DNA from: Niveibacterium microcysteis
Lineage (GTDB): Bacteria > Pseudomonadota > Gammaproteobacteria > Burkholderiales > Rhodocyclaceae
Assembly: GCF_017161445.1 (NCBI RefSeq)
Contig: NZ_CP071060.1
Span: 1,488,001-1,552,000 of the forward strand
Direction: 5' to 3'
Length of the DNA stretch: 64,000 nucleotides
Shown: positions 1 through 9,079 of the stretch, piece after piece
Layout of the letters: each line of letters opens with the position of its first letter
How positions within the stretch are numbered: the stretch's first letter is position 1
The notes under the pieces: model-generated
The model's input: the letters and a program-made list of their open reading frames with translations, nothing else
What the model was told of the DNA's origin: nothing
The model's database searches: none
Program-made: the position numbers and the translations under genes

Positions 1-1764
1 ATCCGGCAGGCCCAGGCGCATGTGCGGTATCGCAATGCCCATTTCTTCCAGCGCGCGGGAAACTTCCGAGCCGGCGCCCCCGATTACCGCGTTCTCTTCC
101 AGTGTGACCAGTAATTCGTGGTTTGCGGCGACGTCGCGCAGCATGTCGAGGTCCAGCGGTTTGATGAAACGCATGTTGACGACACTTGCGTCCAGCGCCT
201 CACCGGCTTTGAGCGCGGCCGACAGCAGGGTGCCGAAAGCGAGCAGGGCGACGCGCTTGCCGTCGCGACGACGCTCGGCTTTGCCGATCGGTAGCGTGGT
301 CAGTGCCGCATCGGGCACGACACCGGTGCCGCTGCCGCGCGGATAACGGACGGCGGTCGGGCCGTCGTGGCGGTAGGCCGTGGTCAGCATCTTGCGGCAC
401 TCGTCCTCGTCCGCCGGTGCCATGATGACCATATTCGGTATGCAGGCAAGGAAGGAGAGGTCAAACGCGCCATGGTGGGTGGCGCCGTCGGCACCGACCA
501 GACCGCCGCGGTCGATTGCGAGCATCACCGGCAGGTTCTGCAGCGCGATGTCATGGATCAGCTGATCATAGGCGCGCTGTAGGAAGGTCGAATAGATCGC
601 GACGACGGGCTTGGCGCCTTCACAGGCGAGACCCGCAGCGAAGGTCAGCGCGTGCTGCTCGGCGATACCAACGTCGAAATAGCGATCGGGGTGCTCCTGT
701 TCGAAACGCACCAGGCCGGAGCCTTCGCGCATCGCAGGGGTAATCGCCATCAGTTTCGGGTCCGCCTTGGCCATGTCGCACAGCCAGTCGCCGAATACCT
801 GGGTGAACGTGAGCTTACCGGCGGCTTTGCCGGCGCCGGTTGCGATGCCCTCTGTCTGGTCGAACTTAGCGACACCGTGGTACAGGATCGGGTCGTTCTC
901 GGCGAGCTTGTAGCCTTGGCCCTTGCGCGTGATGACATGCAGGAAGAGCGGACCCTTCAGGTCACGCAGGTTCTGCAGCATCGGCACCAGGGCGTCGAGA
1001 TCGTGTCCGTCGATCGGGCCGAAGTAGCGGAAGCCGAATTCTTCAAACAGCGTGCCGGGCATCATCATGCCCTTCACGTGCTCTTCGGTGCGCCGCGCAA
1101 ACTCAAAGACTGGTGGCGGTAACTGCTCCAGGAAGCGTTTGCCGATGTCGCGCGCGCCGTTGAAGATGCGGCCCGAAAGCAAGCGCGAAAGATGCTTGTT
1201 CAGCGCACCAACCGGCGGCGAGATCGACATCTCGTTGTCGTTCAGGATGACGAGTACATCGCTGTCCGCCACGCCGGCATTGTTGAGCGCTTCGAACGCC
1301 ATGCCGGCGCTCATTGCGCCATCACCAATCACGGCGATCGCCTTGCGCGCCTCGCCGCTGCGCTGTGCCGCGATCGCCATGCCGAGTGCGGCGGAAATCG
1401 AGGTGGACGAGTGTGCGGTGCCGAAGGTGTCGTATTCGCTTTCGCAGCGGCGCGGGAAGCCGGAGATCCCTTGATAGAGCCGCAGCGTCGACATTGCCTT
1501 GCGGCGACCGGTGAGGATCTTGTGGCCGTAGGTCTGGTGGCCCACGTCCCAGACAATGCGGTCTGCCGGTGTGTTGAAGACGTAATGCAGCGCGATGGTC
1601 AGCTCGACCGTGCCAAGGTTGGACGAGAGATGTCCGCCCGTTTTGGATACCGAGTCGAGCAGAAAACTGCGCAATTCGTCGGCCAGCTGGGCAAGGTCCT
1701 TGCGTTCGAGCTGGCGCAGGTCGGCCGGGTGCTCGATGCGGTCAAGCAAGGGATAGGCGTTCAT
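1..1764 (-). CDS. dxs: 1-deoxy-D-xylulose-5-phosphate synthase (3'-truncated by window edge)
   Basis: DXS condenses pyruvate and glyceraldehyde-3-phosphate with thiamine diphosphate, the first step of the cytosolic MEP isoprenoid pathway. All 588 codons up to the left edge are open. The usual family length is about 620, so roughly 30 C-terminal residues lie outside. Visible motifs are GGHLSSNLG (residues 43-51), [10 protein letters not shown] (73-82) and the thiamine-diphosphate/Mg motif GDGAMSAG (147-154) followed by NN and N. The ATG at 1764 gives the family N-terminus ([10 protein letters not shown]). It lies 33 bp downstream of ispA on the same strand, so xseB-ispA-dxs is probably one operon supplying and elongating prenyl precursors. 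Identification is near certain; only the C-terminus is unseen. Confidence 0.97.
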   Translation of the reverse strand, partial: MNAYPLLDRIEHPADLRQLERKDLAQLADELRSFLLDSVSKTGGHLSSNLGTVELTIALHYVFNTPADRIVWDVGHQTYGHKILTGRRKAMSTLRLYQGISGFPRRCESEYDTFGTAHSSTSISAALGMAIAAQRSGEARKAIAVIGDGAMSAGMAFEALNNAGVADSDVLVILNDNEMSISPPVGALNKHLSRLLSGRIFNGARDIGKRFLEQLPPPVFEFARRTEEHVKGMMMPGTLFEEFGFRYFGPIDGHDLDALVPMLQNLRDLKGPLFLHVITRKGQGYKLAENDPILYHGVAKFDQTEGIATGAGKAAGKLTFTQVFGDWLCDMAKADPKLMAITPAMREGSGLVRFEQEHPDRYFDVGIAEQHALTFAAGLACEGAKPVVAIYSTFLQRAYDQLIHDIALQNLPVMLAIDRGGLVGADGATHHGAFDLSFLACIPNMVIMAPADEDECRKMLTTAYRHDGPTAVRYPRGSGTGVVPDAALTTLPIGKAERRRDGKRVALLAFGTLLSAALKAGEALDASVVNMRFIKPLDLDMLRDVAANHELLVTLEENAVIGGAGSEVSRALEEMGIAIPHMRLGLPD

Positions 1765-1797
1765 GTGTTACGAAGTCCCCAAATTCTTGTCGTGTCG

Positions 1798-2691
1798 TCA
1801 GAAGGAACGGTCCACGATGTAGTCGGTCAGCTGGGCTAGGCGACGGGCGCGTTCGCCGAACATGGCGAGGCTGGCGTGTGCGTCGCTGCGCAGGTCCGCG
1901 GCAAACCGTTTGGCCTCGCTCGACCCGAGCAGGGTCACGTAGGTCGGCTTGTTGTTGGCGGCATCCTTGCCGGCGGTTTTGCCCAGAGTGGTGGTGTCCG
2001 CTTCGGCGTCGAGGATGTCGTCTACGACCTGGAACAACAGGCCGATGGACTTGCCGAAACGATCGAGCGCCTGCAGTGCGTCAGGGGGAACGTCACCGCA
2101 CAGCGCCCCGAGTTGGACCGAGGCGCGGATCAGCGCACCGGTCTTGTGAAGGTGCATGACTTCGAGCGATTCGCGATCCAGCGTCTGGCCGACCGATGCA
2201 AGGTCGATCGCCTGGCCGCCGGCCATGCCGCGCGAACCGGAAGCGCGTGCAAGCAGCTGCAGTGCTTCGAGTTGGCGACGGCTATCGTCGAACAGATCCG
2301 GTTCGGCGAGAACCAGGAAGGCTTGCGTCTGCAATGCGTCGCCAACCAGCAGCGCGGTCGCTTCGTCGTATTCGACGTGCACCGTTGGCTTGCCGCGACG
2401 CAGCACATCGTCGTCCATGCAGGGCATGTCGTCATGCACGAGCGAATAGGCATGGATCATTTCGACGGCACAGGCCGCATGATCCAGGGCGCGAGCGTTG
2501 GCGCCGGCGAGTTCGCCCGCCGCGTAGACGAGCATCGGGCGTACCCGTTTTCCGCCACCCAGCGTGGCGTATCGCATGGCGTCGTGCAGGCGCTGCGGCG
2601 CGATGCGTGCATCGGGCAGCAGGCGTTCCAGCGCGGCTTCGGTTTCGGCCTGGCGTTGCCGCATCCATGCGGCGAGCTGCGGATCGCTCAT
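1798..2691 (-). CDS. ispA: Farnesyl diphosphate synthase / polyprenyl synthetase
   Basis: This 297-residue trans-prenyltransferase elongates DMAPP/GPP with IPP to farnesyl diphosphate in the cytosol. The first aspartate-rich motif, DDMPCMDDD, is at residues 87-95 and the second, DDILD, at 224-228. GGGKRVRP (46-53) is the IPP-binding signature. The length is normal for bacterial IspA. The start codon overlaps the xseB stop by 4 bp (ATGA), which suggests translational coupling, and dxs follows after 33 bp. The short spacing inside the first Asp-rich motif, with its extra residues, is typical of bacterial FPP synthases rather than long-chain enzymes. Octaprenyl synthases would be the main alternative but are longer. 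Confidence 0.96.
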   Translation of the reverse strand: MSDPQLAAWMRQRQAETEAALERLLPDARIAPQRLHDAMRYATLGGGKRVRPMLVYAAGELAGANARALDHAACAVEMIHAYSLVHDDMPCMDDDVLRRGKPTVHVEYDEATALLVGDALQTQAFLVLAEPDLFDDSRRQLEALQLLARASGSRGMAGGQAIDLASVGQTLDRESLEVMHLHKTGALIRASVQLGALCGDVPPDALQALDRFGKSIGLLFQVVDDILDAEADTTTLGKTAGKDAANNKPTYVTLLGSSEAKRFAADLRSDAHASLAMFGERARRLAQLTDYIVDRSF

Positions 2692-2924
2692 GACGCGTTG
2701 CTTTCGTCGCCGAAGGTTTCCAGGCGCCCGTTCTCAAGGATGCGGATACGATTCTCGGCCTCGCTCAGCGTACCCTCGCAGTAGCGGAGCAGCCGGGTGC
2801 CGCGTTCGAAATGCGCGAGCGCTTGTTCCAAAGGCAGATCGGGGGCTTCCATGGCGGCAACGATCGATTCAAGCTCGGTCATTGCGGCTTCGAAAGACTT
2901 GGGTTTGTCGCTGGTCTTTGCCAT
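2688..2924 (-). CDS. xseB: Exodeoxyribonuclease VII small subunit
   Basis: A 78-residue protein matching the XseB family: an N-terminal FEAAMTELESIVAAME helix, then a short linker and a second long helix (LEQALAHFERGTRLLRYCEG). XseB binds the XseA large subunit in the cytosolic nuclease that degrades single-stranded DNA. xseA is not in the window. The gene is first in the presumed xseB-ispA-dxs operon, an arrangement found across beta- and gammaproteobacteria. Its stop overlaps the ispA start by 4 bp. The ATG at 2924 yields a family-typical start. Confidence 0.93.
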   Translation of the reverse strand: MAKTSDKPKSFEAAMTELESIVAAMEAPDLPLEQALAHFERGTRLLRYCEGTLSEAENRIRILENGRLETFGDESNAS

Positions 2925-2992
2925 CGAGGATGTCTTGGCCGGAAGGCGTGGAGTTCCTTGGCGGGAGCGGTATCATGCCCGAGCCAAAGACC

Positions 2993-3021
2993 TTTTCGTA
3001 GGTTGTTGGTTTAATTATACT
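2993..3021 (+). promoter_or_regulatory. Possible sigma-70 promoter for the Rieske gene
   Basis: In a locally AT-rich stretch between divergent xseB and the Rieske gene, TATACT (3016-3021) is a good -10 match. TTTTCG (2993-2998) is a weak -35 candidate at 17-bp spacing. The predicted start would leave a leader of about 45-50 nt before the ATG at 3076. This rests on sequence resemblance only. Confidence 0.35.
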
Positions 3022-3075
3022 TTAACGCTTTTTGCTCGCCGGCCTTGCCGGCAGTGGAGGTTGGGGATACCCATT

Positions 3076-4173
3076 ATGTCTCTGCGTGAACAGCTGGCAC
3101 CGGCGGTGTCGCAATTGCCCGTGTCCTGGTATTTCGATGAAAAGGTCTTCGAGCTGGAGCAGCGCCTTATCTTCGATGCCGGCCCTGGCTACGTGGGGCA
3201 TGAACGCATGGTCCCCGAAGTCGCTGATTATCGCTCGATCGAGTGGCTGGACCACGCGAAAATGCTGATCCGCAACAACGATGCGGTGTGGCTGATGTCG
3301 AACATCTGCCGTCATCGTCAGGCGATCATGCTGCAGGGCTCGGGCAAGGCGAACAACATCGTTTGCCCGATCCACCGCTGGACCTACGACAACGCGGGTG
3401 AGCTGATCGGGGCGCCGCACTTTCCGCAGAATCCGTGCCTTCATCTGAACAAGCAGAAGCTGGAGTCCTGGCACGGCTTGCTGTTCAAGGGGCCGCGCTC
3501 GCCAAACGTCGATTTGGCCGGCATGAAACTCGCCAGCGAGCTCAACTTCGACGGCTATGTGCTCGACCACGTCGAGATCCACGAGTGCAACTACAACTGG
3601 AAGACCTTCATCGAGGTCTACCTAGAGGATTACCACGTTGCGCCGTTCCACCCTGGCTTGGGCAACTTCGTTACTTGCGACGATCTGACCTGGCAGTTCG
3701 GCGACTGGTATTCGGTGCAACGCGTCGGCATTACCTCACTGGCGAAGGCGGGCTCGCCGAGCTATGCGAAGTGGCACAAGGCGGTGCTGGACTACTATGG
3801 CGGCGAGGTACCCAAGCACGGCGCCATCTGGCTCACCTACTACCCGAACATCATGGTCGAGTGGTATCCGCATGTCTTGGTGGTGAGCACCGTGATTCCG
3901 CGTGGCGTCGACAAGACCACGAACGTCGTGGAGTTCTACTACCCGGAAGAGATTGCCGCTTTCGAGCCGGAATTCATCAAAGCTGAGCAGGCCGCCTACA
4001 TGGAGACCTGCATTGAAGATGACGAGATCGGTGAGCGGATGGACCGTGGCCGTCGCGCCTTGCTGGCGGAGGGGCGCAATGAAGTGGGCCCTTACCAGAC
4101 GCCGATGGAAGATGGCATGCAGCACTTCCACGAGTTCTATCGTCGTGTGATGGGCGAAGCGCTGGGCGCGTGA
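3076..4173 (+). CDS. Rieske-type aromatic ring-hydroxylating oxygenase alpha-subunit-like protein
   Basis: A 365-residue oxygenase alpha-subunit-like protein. The Rieske [2Fe-2S] ligands are C78-x-H80 and C97-x2-H100 (CRH...CPIH). The mononuclear iron site is visible in EDYHVAPFHPGL, with H187 and H192; an acidic residue further on would complete the 2-His-1-carboxylate triad. The ATG at 3076 was chosen because it follows a GGAGG-type ribosome binding site and starts just before the conserved region; the frame is open further upstream but would overlap xseB. It stands alone, without a ferredoxin, reductase or beta subunit nearby, so its substrate cannot be inferred. Its neighbours are isoprenoid genes on the opposite strand. 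Confidence 0.85.
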   Translation: MSLREQLAPAVSQLPVSWYFDEKVFELEQRLIFDAGPGYVGHERMVPEVADYRSIEWLDHAKMLIRNNDAVWLMSNICRHRQAIMLQGSGKANNIVCPIHRWTYDNAGELIGAPHFPQNPCLHLNKQKLESWHGLLFKGPRSPNVDLAGMKLASELNFDGYVLDHVEIHECNYNWKTFIEVYLEDYHVAPFHPGLGNFVTCDDLTWQFGDWYSVQRVGITSLAKAGSPSYAKWHKAVLDYYGGEVPKHGAIWLTYYPNIMVEWYPHVLVVSTVIPRGVDKTTNVVEFYYPEEIAAFEPEFIKAEQAAYMETCIEDDEIGERMDRGRRALLAEGRNEVGPYQTPMEDGMQHFHEFYRRVMGEALGA

Positions 4174-4200
4174 TTTCGGTGCGACGGATGCGCAAAAAGA

Positions 4201-4224
4201 AAAGGCCGCCAATTTGGCGGCCTT
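4201..4224. terminator. Bidirectional rho-independent terminator
   Basis: A strong hairpin, AAAGGCCGCC-aattt-GGCGGCCTTT. An A-rich stretch lies on one side and a T-run on the other, so it can end transcription from both the Rieske gene (stop 4173) and the convergent TolC-OmpA gene (stop 4246). Confidence 0.85.
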
Positions 4225-4245
4225 TTGTTCATGCAAGCGCGTAGC

Positions 4246-6081
4246 TCAGGGTTTCGGCTGCCCTTGAAGCTCGATGACAACGCGACGATCGGGGGCCAGG
4301 CAAGCCACGTACTCCGCGTTGTCGCGGTTCTTCGGATTGATCTGGTCACACTTCGCGAGCGGATCGCTGCTGCCCTTGCCGACCACTTCGAATTTTTCCG
4401 CCGGCAGACCCTTCTTGACCAGATAGTCGCGGACGGTAGCGGCACGGCGTTCTGACAGTTTGCGATTGAACTCGGGCGCCCCCAGGCGATCGGTGTAACC
4501 GGTTACCGTGATGCGGTCGATCTTGAAGCGGCTGGCGTCGCTGACGAACTTGTCGAGCGAGCCAGTTCCCTCCGGCCGTAGCGCATCGCTACGGTAATGG
4601 AAGAGGGCGTCGGCGCCTTGCTTGCTGGTCAGCGCTGCGGTGCGAGCGCGCTCGGCGAGCGCGTCGCTTCGAGCGGGTCGGTTTGCAAGGGCTGCCGCGG
4701 TATCGAGCGGCTTGGGAATCACGACGTCGGTTGCACAGGTGACTGCCGCGTCCTCGGCCGGTGCCTCGCGGCGATCTTCTTCCGGAGCTTCTTTCGCCAG
4801 CGGGGCGAGCTTCAGCGCCGGCAGCAGGCGGTGTGCTTGCGCAAGGAGCCGGTACTCGGCAACGATGGCATCGGTGCGCGCGCGGGTCAGCGAGCGGCGA
4901 GCCTCGAACAACTCGTTCTCGGTATCAAGCAGATCGAGCAAGGTGCGCTGTCCGATATCGAACTGCTGGCGATAGGCGTCGCGGGCCTTCTCGGTGGAGA
5001 GCGCGTGCTGCTCCATGTAGGCAATCTGTTCGCGCAGTGCACGCACATCGTTGTAGGCGATACCGGTCTGTTGTGCGACATCGCGGCAGGTTTTGTCGCG
5101 CAGATCGATTGCCTGGTAGTACAGCTCGGATGACTGCTTGACGCGCGCCTGATCGGAGCCGCCACGGAAGAGGTTGTAGTTGAGGACGACCTGCGCCTGC
5201 GTCGAATTGTAGTTGCCGGGCGCGCCGTCGAGGTTGCGGTCCCAGTTCTGCCCGACGCGCAGCTCTACGCTCGGCATGTAGCCTGCGCGACGCAGCTCGG
5301 TTTCGGCACGTGCAGCACGTAGTGCGGCGACCGCAGCCTGGAAGGAGGGGTTCGCGGCAACCGCGTCGGTGACCGGATTCGTACCCTGCGGCAAGGCGGT
5401 GCTGACATCGGGGAGCGAAGCGAGCGTCGCGCCGGGCATCTGGCCGACAATGCGGCGATAGCGTTCGGTGACGTCGTGCAGGTTCGAGGTTTCGGTCAAC
5501 CAGTTGGACTGCGCGAGGGCCAGGCGGCCAGCGGCCTGCTCAAGGTCCACCCGCCGGCCGACACCGGCTTTGACGCGATCTTCGATCTGGCCGAATACCT
5601 CGCGGTGCGTGGCCCAGTTGTCGCGCGCAAGCTCCTCGAGCTTGCGATAGCGAAGCACATCGGCGTAGGCCTGGGCGGCCCCGAGCGCGACATCATCGGA
5701 CGTGGCGAGCAACTCGTAGTAGCGTGCGAGCTTGCTGTAGCCGAGCCGTTTCACGTCGCTCGACGTGGCGAAACCATCGAACACCAACTGTCGCAGCGTG
5801 ACGCTTGCGCCGGGGCGGTTGAACCAGCCGGTATCCACGCTCGGATAGTCGCGGCGTTCCTGGCCGGCAAAGGCCTCGACGTCCACGCGGGGAAACCAGT
5901 TGCCCCGCGCGGCACCCTGTTCGTTTTCGGCGGCCCGAAGCGCGTGGTAGCGCGCCATGACTTCGGGGTTCTTCATGATCGCCTGCTCGACGGCTTCCGG
6001 CAGGCTGTTCCCGGCAAAAGCGGGGCTGACAAAGGCTGTAGCGACGAGTGCGGCAAGAAGCGAATATTTCGCCAAACGCAT
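4246..6081 (-). CDS. lapE: TolC-family outer membrane channel fused to a C-terminal OmpA peptidoglycan-binding domain (LapE-like)
   Basis: A 611-residue protein. An N-terminal signal peptide (MRLAKYSLLAALVATAFVSP then AFA, cleavage near residue 23) is followed by two outer-membrane-efflux repeats typical of TolC/AggA up to about residue 440. After a charged linker comes an OmpA-like domain (about 490-611) with VTGYTDRLGAPEFNRKLSERR and a conserved FEVVGKGSSDP segment. It should form the outer membrane pore of the type I secretion system for the giant adhesin, working with the HlyD and ABC genes at 24679-28253. The ATG at 6081 gives a clean signal peptide; an upstream in-frame ATG at 6159 adds 26 residues with no signal logic. 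The fusion is unusual: in Lap/Bpf loci the OmpA-family protein is normally a separate gene next to aggA/lapE. The gene is divergent from lapG. Confidence 0.92.
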   Translation of the reverse strand: MRLAKYSLLAALVATAFVSPAFAGNSLPEAVEQAIMKNPEVMARYHALRAAENEQGAARGNWFPRVDVEAFAGQERRDYPSVDTGWFNRPGASVTLRQLVFDGFATSSDVKRLGYSKLARYYELLATSDDVALGAAQAYADVLRYRKLEELARDNWATHREVFGQIEDRVKAGVGRRVDLEQAAGRLALAQSNWLTETSNLHDVTERYRRIVGQMPGATLASLPDVSTALPQGTNPVTDAVAANPSFQAAVAALRAARAETELRRAGYMPSVELRVGQNWDRNLDGAPGNYNSTQAQVVLNYNLFRGGSDQARVKQSSELYYQAIDLRDKTCRDVAQQTGIAYNDVRALREQIAYMEQHALSTEKARDAYRQQFDIGQRTLLDLLDTENELFEARRSLTRARTDAIVAEYRLLAQAHRLLPALKLAPLAKEAPEEDRREAPAEDAAVTCATDVVIPKPLDTAAALANRPARSDALAERARTAALTSKQGADALFHYRSDALRPEGTGSLDKFVSDASRFKIDRITVTGYTDRLGAPEFNRKLSERRAATVRDYLVKKGLPAEKFEVVGKGSSDPLAKCDQINPKNRDNAEYVACLAPDRRVVIELQGQPKP

Positions 6082-6239
6082 GGGTGATTGTGTCCTGTCT
6101 GCAATGCAAAATCCCAGCGCCAGGGTGGCTGGACGGGATATGTCGCGCGGATTATTCACGTAAGATCAAGAAAAACAAAGGCTTGAAGGCGTTATCGTGC
6201 CGTATTTCACACATAGGCTCGCGGATTTAACGGGTGTTT

Positions 6240-6258
6240 GCGAAATTAGCGATTTCGC
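6240..6258. promoter_or_regulatory. Perfect inverted repeat in the lapE-lapG divergent promoter region
   Basis: GCGAAAT-tagcg-ATTTCGC is a perfect 7-bp dyad in the 267-bp region between the divergent lapE-like gene and lapG. This is the only intergenic space that can drive both. It could be an operator for a shared regulator. The rest of the interval holds no credible gene. The function is inferred from symmetry and position only. Confidence 0.35.
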
Positions 6259-6348
6259 ATCGCCGGCGGCGGTCAAGACTGCCGAACACCTGTCGATCAT
6301 CCTTATTGATTTGCCTGTCTGAAGAAGATTGCGCCGAGCCGGTTTCTG

Positions 6349-7038
6349 GTGACTTCCGTTCGTATCAAATCCGCCTTCGCCTGCAGGGCTACCGCACGCT
6401 TGTGGGGTGCCTTGGCGTGCGTTGTGCTGGCGGCGAGCGCCATGCTCACGCTGGCGGACGACGCGTCGCTCATCGCCTTGGCCAAGCAGCGCTATGGTGC
6501 CGCGGCGGGCGCGCTGGTTCAGGAGTGGCGCGAGTTCATCGTGGCGCAGAAGGGCGTGCCGGAGGCTGATGCACTCAAGCGGGTCAACGACTTCTTCAAT
6601 CGCCGGATCCGCTTTGCCGATGACGCTGAGATCTGGCGCCAGCCCGACTACTGGGCAACCCCGATCGAAATGATGGGCAAGGGCGCAGGCGACTGCGAGG
6701 ACTACACCATTGCCAAGTATTTTTCGCTGCGCGAGCTGGGCGTGCCGGCCGCCAAGCTGCGGCTGATCTATGTGAAGGCACGGATCGGCGGCCCTGCCAG
6801 TTCGATCACGCAGGCTCACATGGTGCTCGGTTACTACGAGACGCCGGACGCGCAGCCGCTGGTGCTGGACAGCCTGATCGGCGAGATCCGACCTGCAGCA
6901 CAGCGCCCGGATCTGGTGCCGGTATTCAGCTTCAACGCCGAGGGCGTATACGCCGGCGGCGCGGTCAGCTCGATCGAACGGCTGTCGCGATGGAAAGACC
7001 TGCAACTCAAAATGAAGGCCGAGGGCTACACGCCCTGA
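6349..7038 (+). CDS. lapG: LapG-type periplasmic cysteine protease (bacterial transglutaminase-like)
   Basis: A 229-residue protein of the LapG/BTLCP family. After a basic start and hydrophobic signal segment (residues about 18-36), the catalytic triad is readable as C116 (GAGDCEDYT), H157 (TQAHMVLGYY) and D174 (LVLDSL). The acidic residues flanking the Cys fit the family's calcium site. LapG cleaves the N-terminal retention module of LapA-type adhesins at a TAAG/PAAG motif, releasing the adhesin from the surface. The giant adhesin at 9080-23947 carries TAAG. The start is a GTG with a poor ribosome binding site; no better in-frame start keeps the signal peptide. lapD follows 9 bp downstream, so the two form an operon. 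Confidence 0.95.
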   Translation: MTSVRIKSAFACRATARLWGALACVVLAASAMLTLADDASLIALAKQRYGAAAGALVQEWREFIVAQKGVPEADALKRVNDFFNRRIRFADDAEIWRQPDYWATPIEMMGKGAGDCEDYTIAKYFSLRELGVPAAKLRLIYVKARIGGPASSITQAHMVLGYYETPDAQPLVLDSLIGEIRPAAQRPDLVPVFSFNAEGVYAGGAVSSIERLSRWKDLQLKMKAEGYTP

Positions 7039-7047
7039 GGAGAAACG

Positions 7048-8994
7048 ATGTCATTGCTCCGCCAACTCTGGATCACGGTGATTTTCGCGAGCCTGCTCGC
7101 CTGGCTTGGCAGCTTTGCTGTCAGCACCGTGACCGCGCGCAACTATCTCGAACAGCAGTTGCTGGCGCAGGGCGCCGATGCGGCGACCTCGCTTGCGCTG
7201 TCGATGACGCAGAACGCGAAGGACCCGGCGATGCGCGAATTGATGGTGACCGCGCTGTTCGATTCCGGCCATTTCGAGTTGGTGCGATTCAGCGACGTCG
7301 GCGGCGCAGTGAGCGTGGAGCGGCGCCAGCAGGTAGTGGAGACCGATGCGCCTGCGTGGTTCGTACACATGCTGCCGATCGAGGCCAAGCCCGGTGAGGC
7401 ACTTGTCAGCGACGGTTGGAGCCAGGCCGGCAAGGTCACCGTGATCGCCCACAAACGCTTTGCCTACGATGCGCTGTGGCGCGGCACCTTGCAGCTGTTG
7501 GGAGTGATGCTGGTGATCGGCGCGCTGCTCGGTTGGGCCGTGACGCGGATGATTCGCTGGATCCGCCGGCCGATCAACGAGATGGTTCAGCAAGCCAAAG
7601 CGATCGGCGAGCGGCGCTTCGTCACGATGCCGGAGCCGAGGGTGGTGGAACTGCGCAGTGCAGTGCGCGCGCTGAATCTGATGGTCGAGCAGGTCAAGGC
7701 GATGTTTGCCGAGCAAGCCAACCGCATCGAGGATCTGCGCTCCGATGCCAACCGCGACAGCATGACAGCGCTTCCCAACCGCAGCTTCTTCAGTGGCCGC
7801 CTGCGCAGCGAGCTGGACGGTGACGATAGCGCGCCGAGCGGTGCGCTGGCGTTGGTTCGTTTGTCCGAGCTTGCCGAGGTCAACCGTCGGCTCGGCCGCG
7901 AACGCACCGACGCACTGATCCGCGCCACTGCCGACGTCCTGCGGGAAGTGGCTGGCGGGCGGGAGAGCCATGTCGTGGCACGCCTGAACGGCGCCGACTT
8001 CGCATGGCTGATGCCGGGCGCCGCCGCGACCGAGGCCGGCGAATGGGCCTCTACCGTAGCACGTGGCCTCGAAGCCCTGCACCGGCACGGCCATGCAGAC
8101 CAGACGCCAGTGGCGCACATTGGCGTAGCCCGCTACAAGCGTGGCGATGAGTTGGGCACCGTGCTGGCGCGGGCCGATGCGGCCTTGATGGCAGCGGAGA
8201 GTGCCGGCCGCAGCGAGCCGGTGGTGAGCCTGGACGACGCGCCACTGGCCGCGCGCACCCATGACGAATGGCGCCAGTTGTTGAGTGACGCGCTGCGCGC
8301 CCGCGGCTTTGCGTTGGCGACCTTCCCGGTGCTGCATGTCGATGGTCGCGCCTGGCATGACGAAGCGATGATCCGCATGCGCGCGCCAGACGATGGCACG
8401 CCTTGGACCGCAGGCCAGTTCATGCCGGCGGCAGATCGTCTTGGCATGACCTGTGACCTCGATCTGCTTGCGGTTGAGCTGGCGCTGCAGCGGCTGCAGA
8501 CGCACAGCGGTGCGATTGCGGTGAACCTGTCGCCCATCTCCTTGCAGGATTTGCGCTTCCGCGAAGGGCTGCAACGCCTGCTAGCCGGCGCCCCGGCCGC
8601 TGCGCGCCGGCTGTGGGTGGAAGTGGCCGAAGCGGGGCTCGATCAGGGGCTTGCTGGCCTCGCGGCGGTATCGCCGATCCTTGCGCAGTTCGGCGTCAAG
8701 CTCGGCATCGAGCACTTCGGTCGCCATTTCTCGGCGATTCCACGGCTCTACGCCCAGCGCGTTGACTACCTGAAAATCGACGGCACTTTTGTTGCAGGTA
8801 TTGAGGACAACGCAGGCAACCAGCGATTGGTGAAGGCAATTGCCGACGTCGCGCGCGGCCTGGAGATCCAGGTGATCGCCGAGCGGGTGCACACCGATGC
8901 CGAATGGCACACCTTGGCCGAGCTCGGGGTCGCGGGCGTCACGGGGCCCGCGGCAAGCCGGCGTGCGAGTGCCGCGGCGGGGCGGTCGCAGTAA
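7048..8994 (+). CDS. lapD: LapD-type inner membrane c-di-GMP receptor (degenerate GGDEF-EAL)
   Basis: A 648-residue inner membrane protein. TM1 is at about 9-27, followed by a LapD/MoxY N-terminal periplasmic domain with the W104-F105 pair that in LapD contacts LapG. TM2 is at about 147-166, then come a HAMP/S-helix, GGDEF and EAL domains. The GGDEF site reads NGADF (314-318), and the EAL signature is EAM, with GIEHFGRHFSA replacing DDFGTGYSS; the catalytic residues of both enzymes are lost. The C-terminus (GVAGVTGPA) is characteristic of LapD. In the known system, c-di-GMP bound to the EAL domain makes the periplasmic domain sequester LapG and so stabilises the surface adhesin. The ATG follows an AGGAG site, 9 bp after lapG. 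Confidence 0.95.
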   Translation: MSLLRQLWITVIFASLLAWLGSFAVSTVTARNYLEQQLLAQGADAATSLALSMTQNAKDPAMRELMVTALFDSGHFELVRFSDVGGAVSVERRQQVVETDAPAWFVHMLPIEAKPGEALVSDGWSQAGKVTVIAHKRFAYDALWRGTLQLLGVMLVIGALLGWAVTRMIRWIRRPINEMVQQAKAIGERRFVTMPEPRVVELRSAVRALNLMVEQVKAMFAEQANRIEDLRSDANRDSMTALPNRSFFSGRLRSELDGDDSAPSGALALVRLSELAEVNRRLGRERTDALIRATADVLREVAGGRESHVVARLNGADFAWLMPGAAATEAGEWASTVARGLEALHRHGHADQTPVAHIGVARYKRGDELGTVLARADAALMAAESAGRSEPVVSLDDAPLAARTHDEWRQLLSDALRARGFALATFPVLHVDGRAWHDEAMIRMRAPDDGTPWTAGQFMPAADRLGMTCDLDLLAVELALQRLQTHSGAIAVNLSPISLQDLRFREGLQRLLAGAPAAARRLWVEVAEAGLDQGLAGLAAVSPILAQFGVKLGIEHFGRHFSAIPRLYAQRVDYLKIDGTFVAGIEDNAGNQRLVKAIADVARGLEIQVIAERVHTDAEWHTLAELGVAGVTGPAASRRASAAAGRSQ

Positions 8995-9005
8995 GCGGAA
9001 AAAGC

Positions 9006-9035
9006 AACGGGCAACGCCTTGGCGTTGCCCGTTGT
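9006..9035. terminator. Hairpin between convergent lapD and adhesin genes
   Basis: A perfect dyad: CAACGGGCAACGCC (9006-9019), TT, and its reverse complement (9022-9035). It lies between the lapD stop (8994) and the adhesin stop (9080). The stem is very stable, but the following T-tract is weak (TCTCTT). It probably serves both strands. Confidence 0.75.
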
Positions 9036-9079
9036 CTCTTGAGCGGCCTCGTTGGGTTGAGGCGGTCAGGTTTCCAGCT

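Noticed and set aside
7051..8574. A 507-codon minus-strand frame opposite lapD
   Set aside because: Its His/Gln/Arg-rich composition is a shadow of lapD codons.
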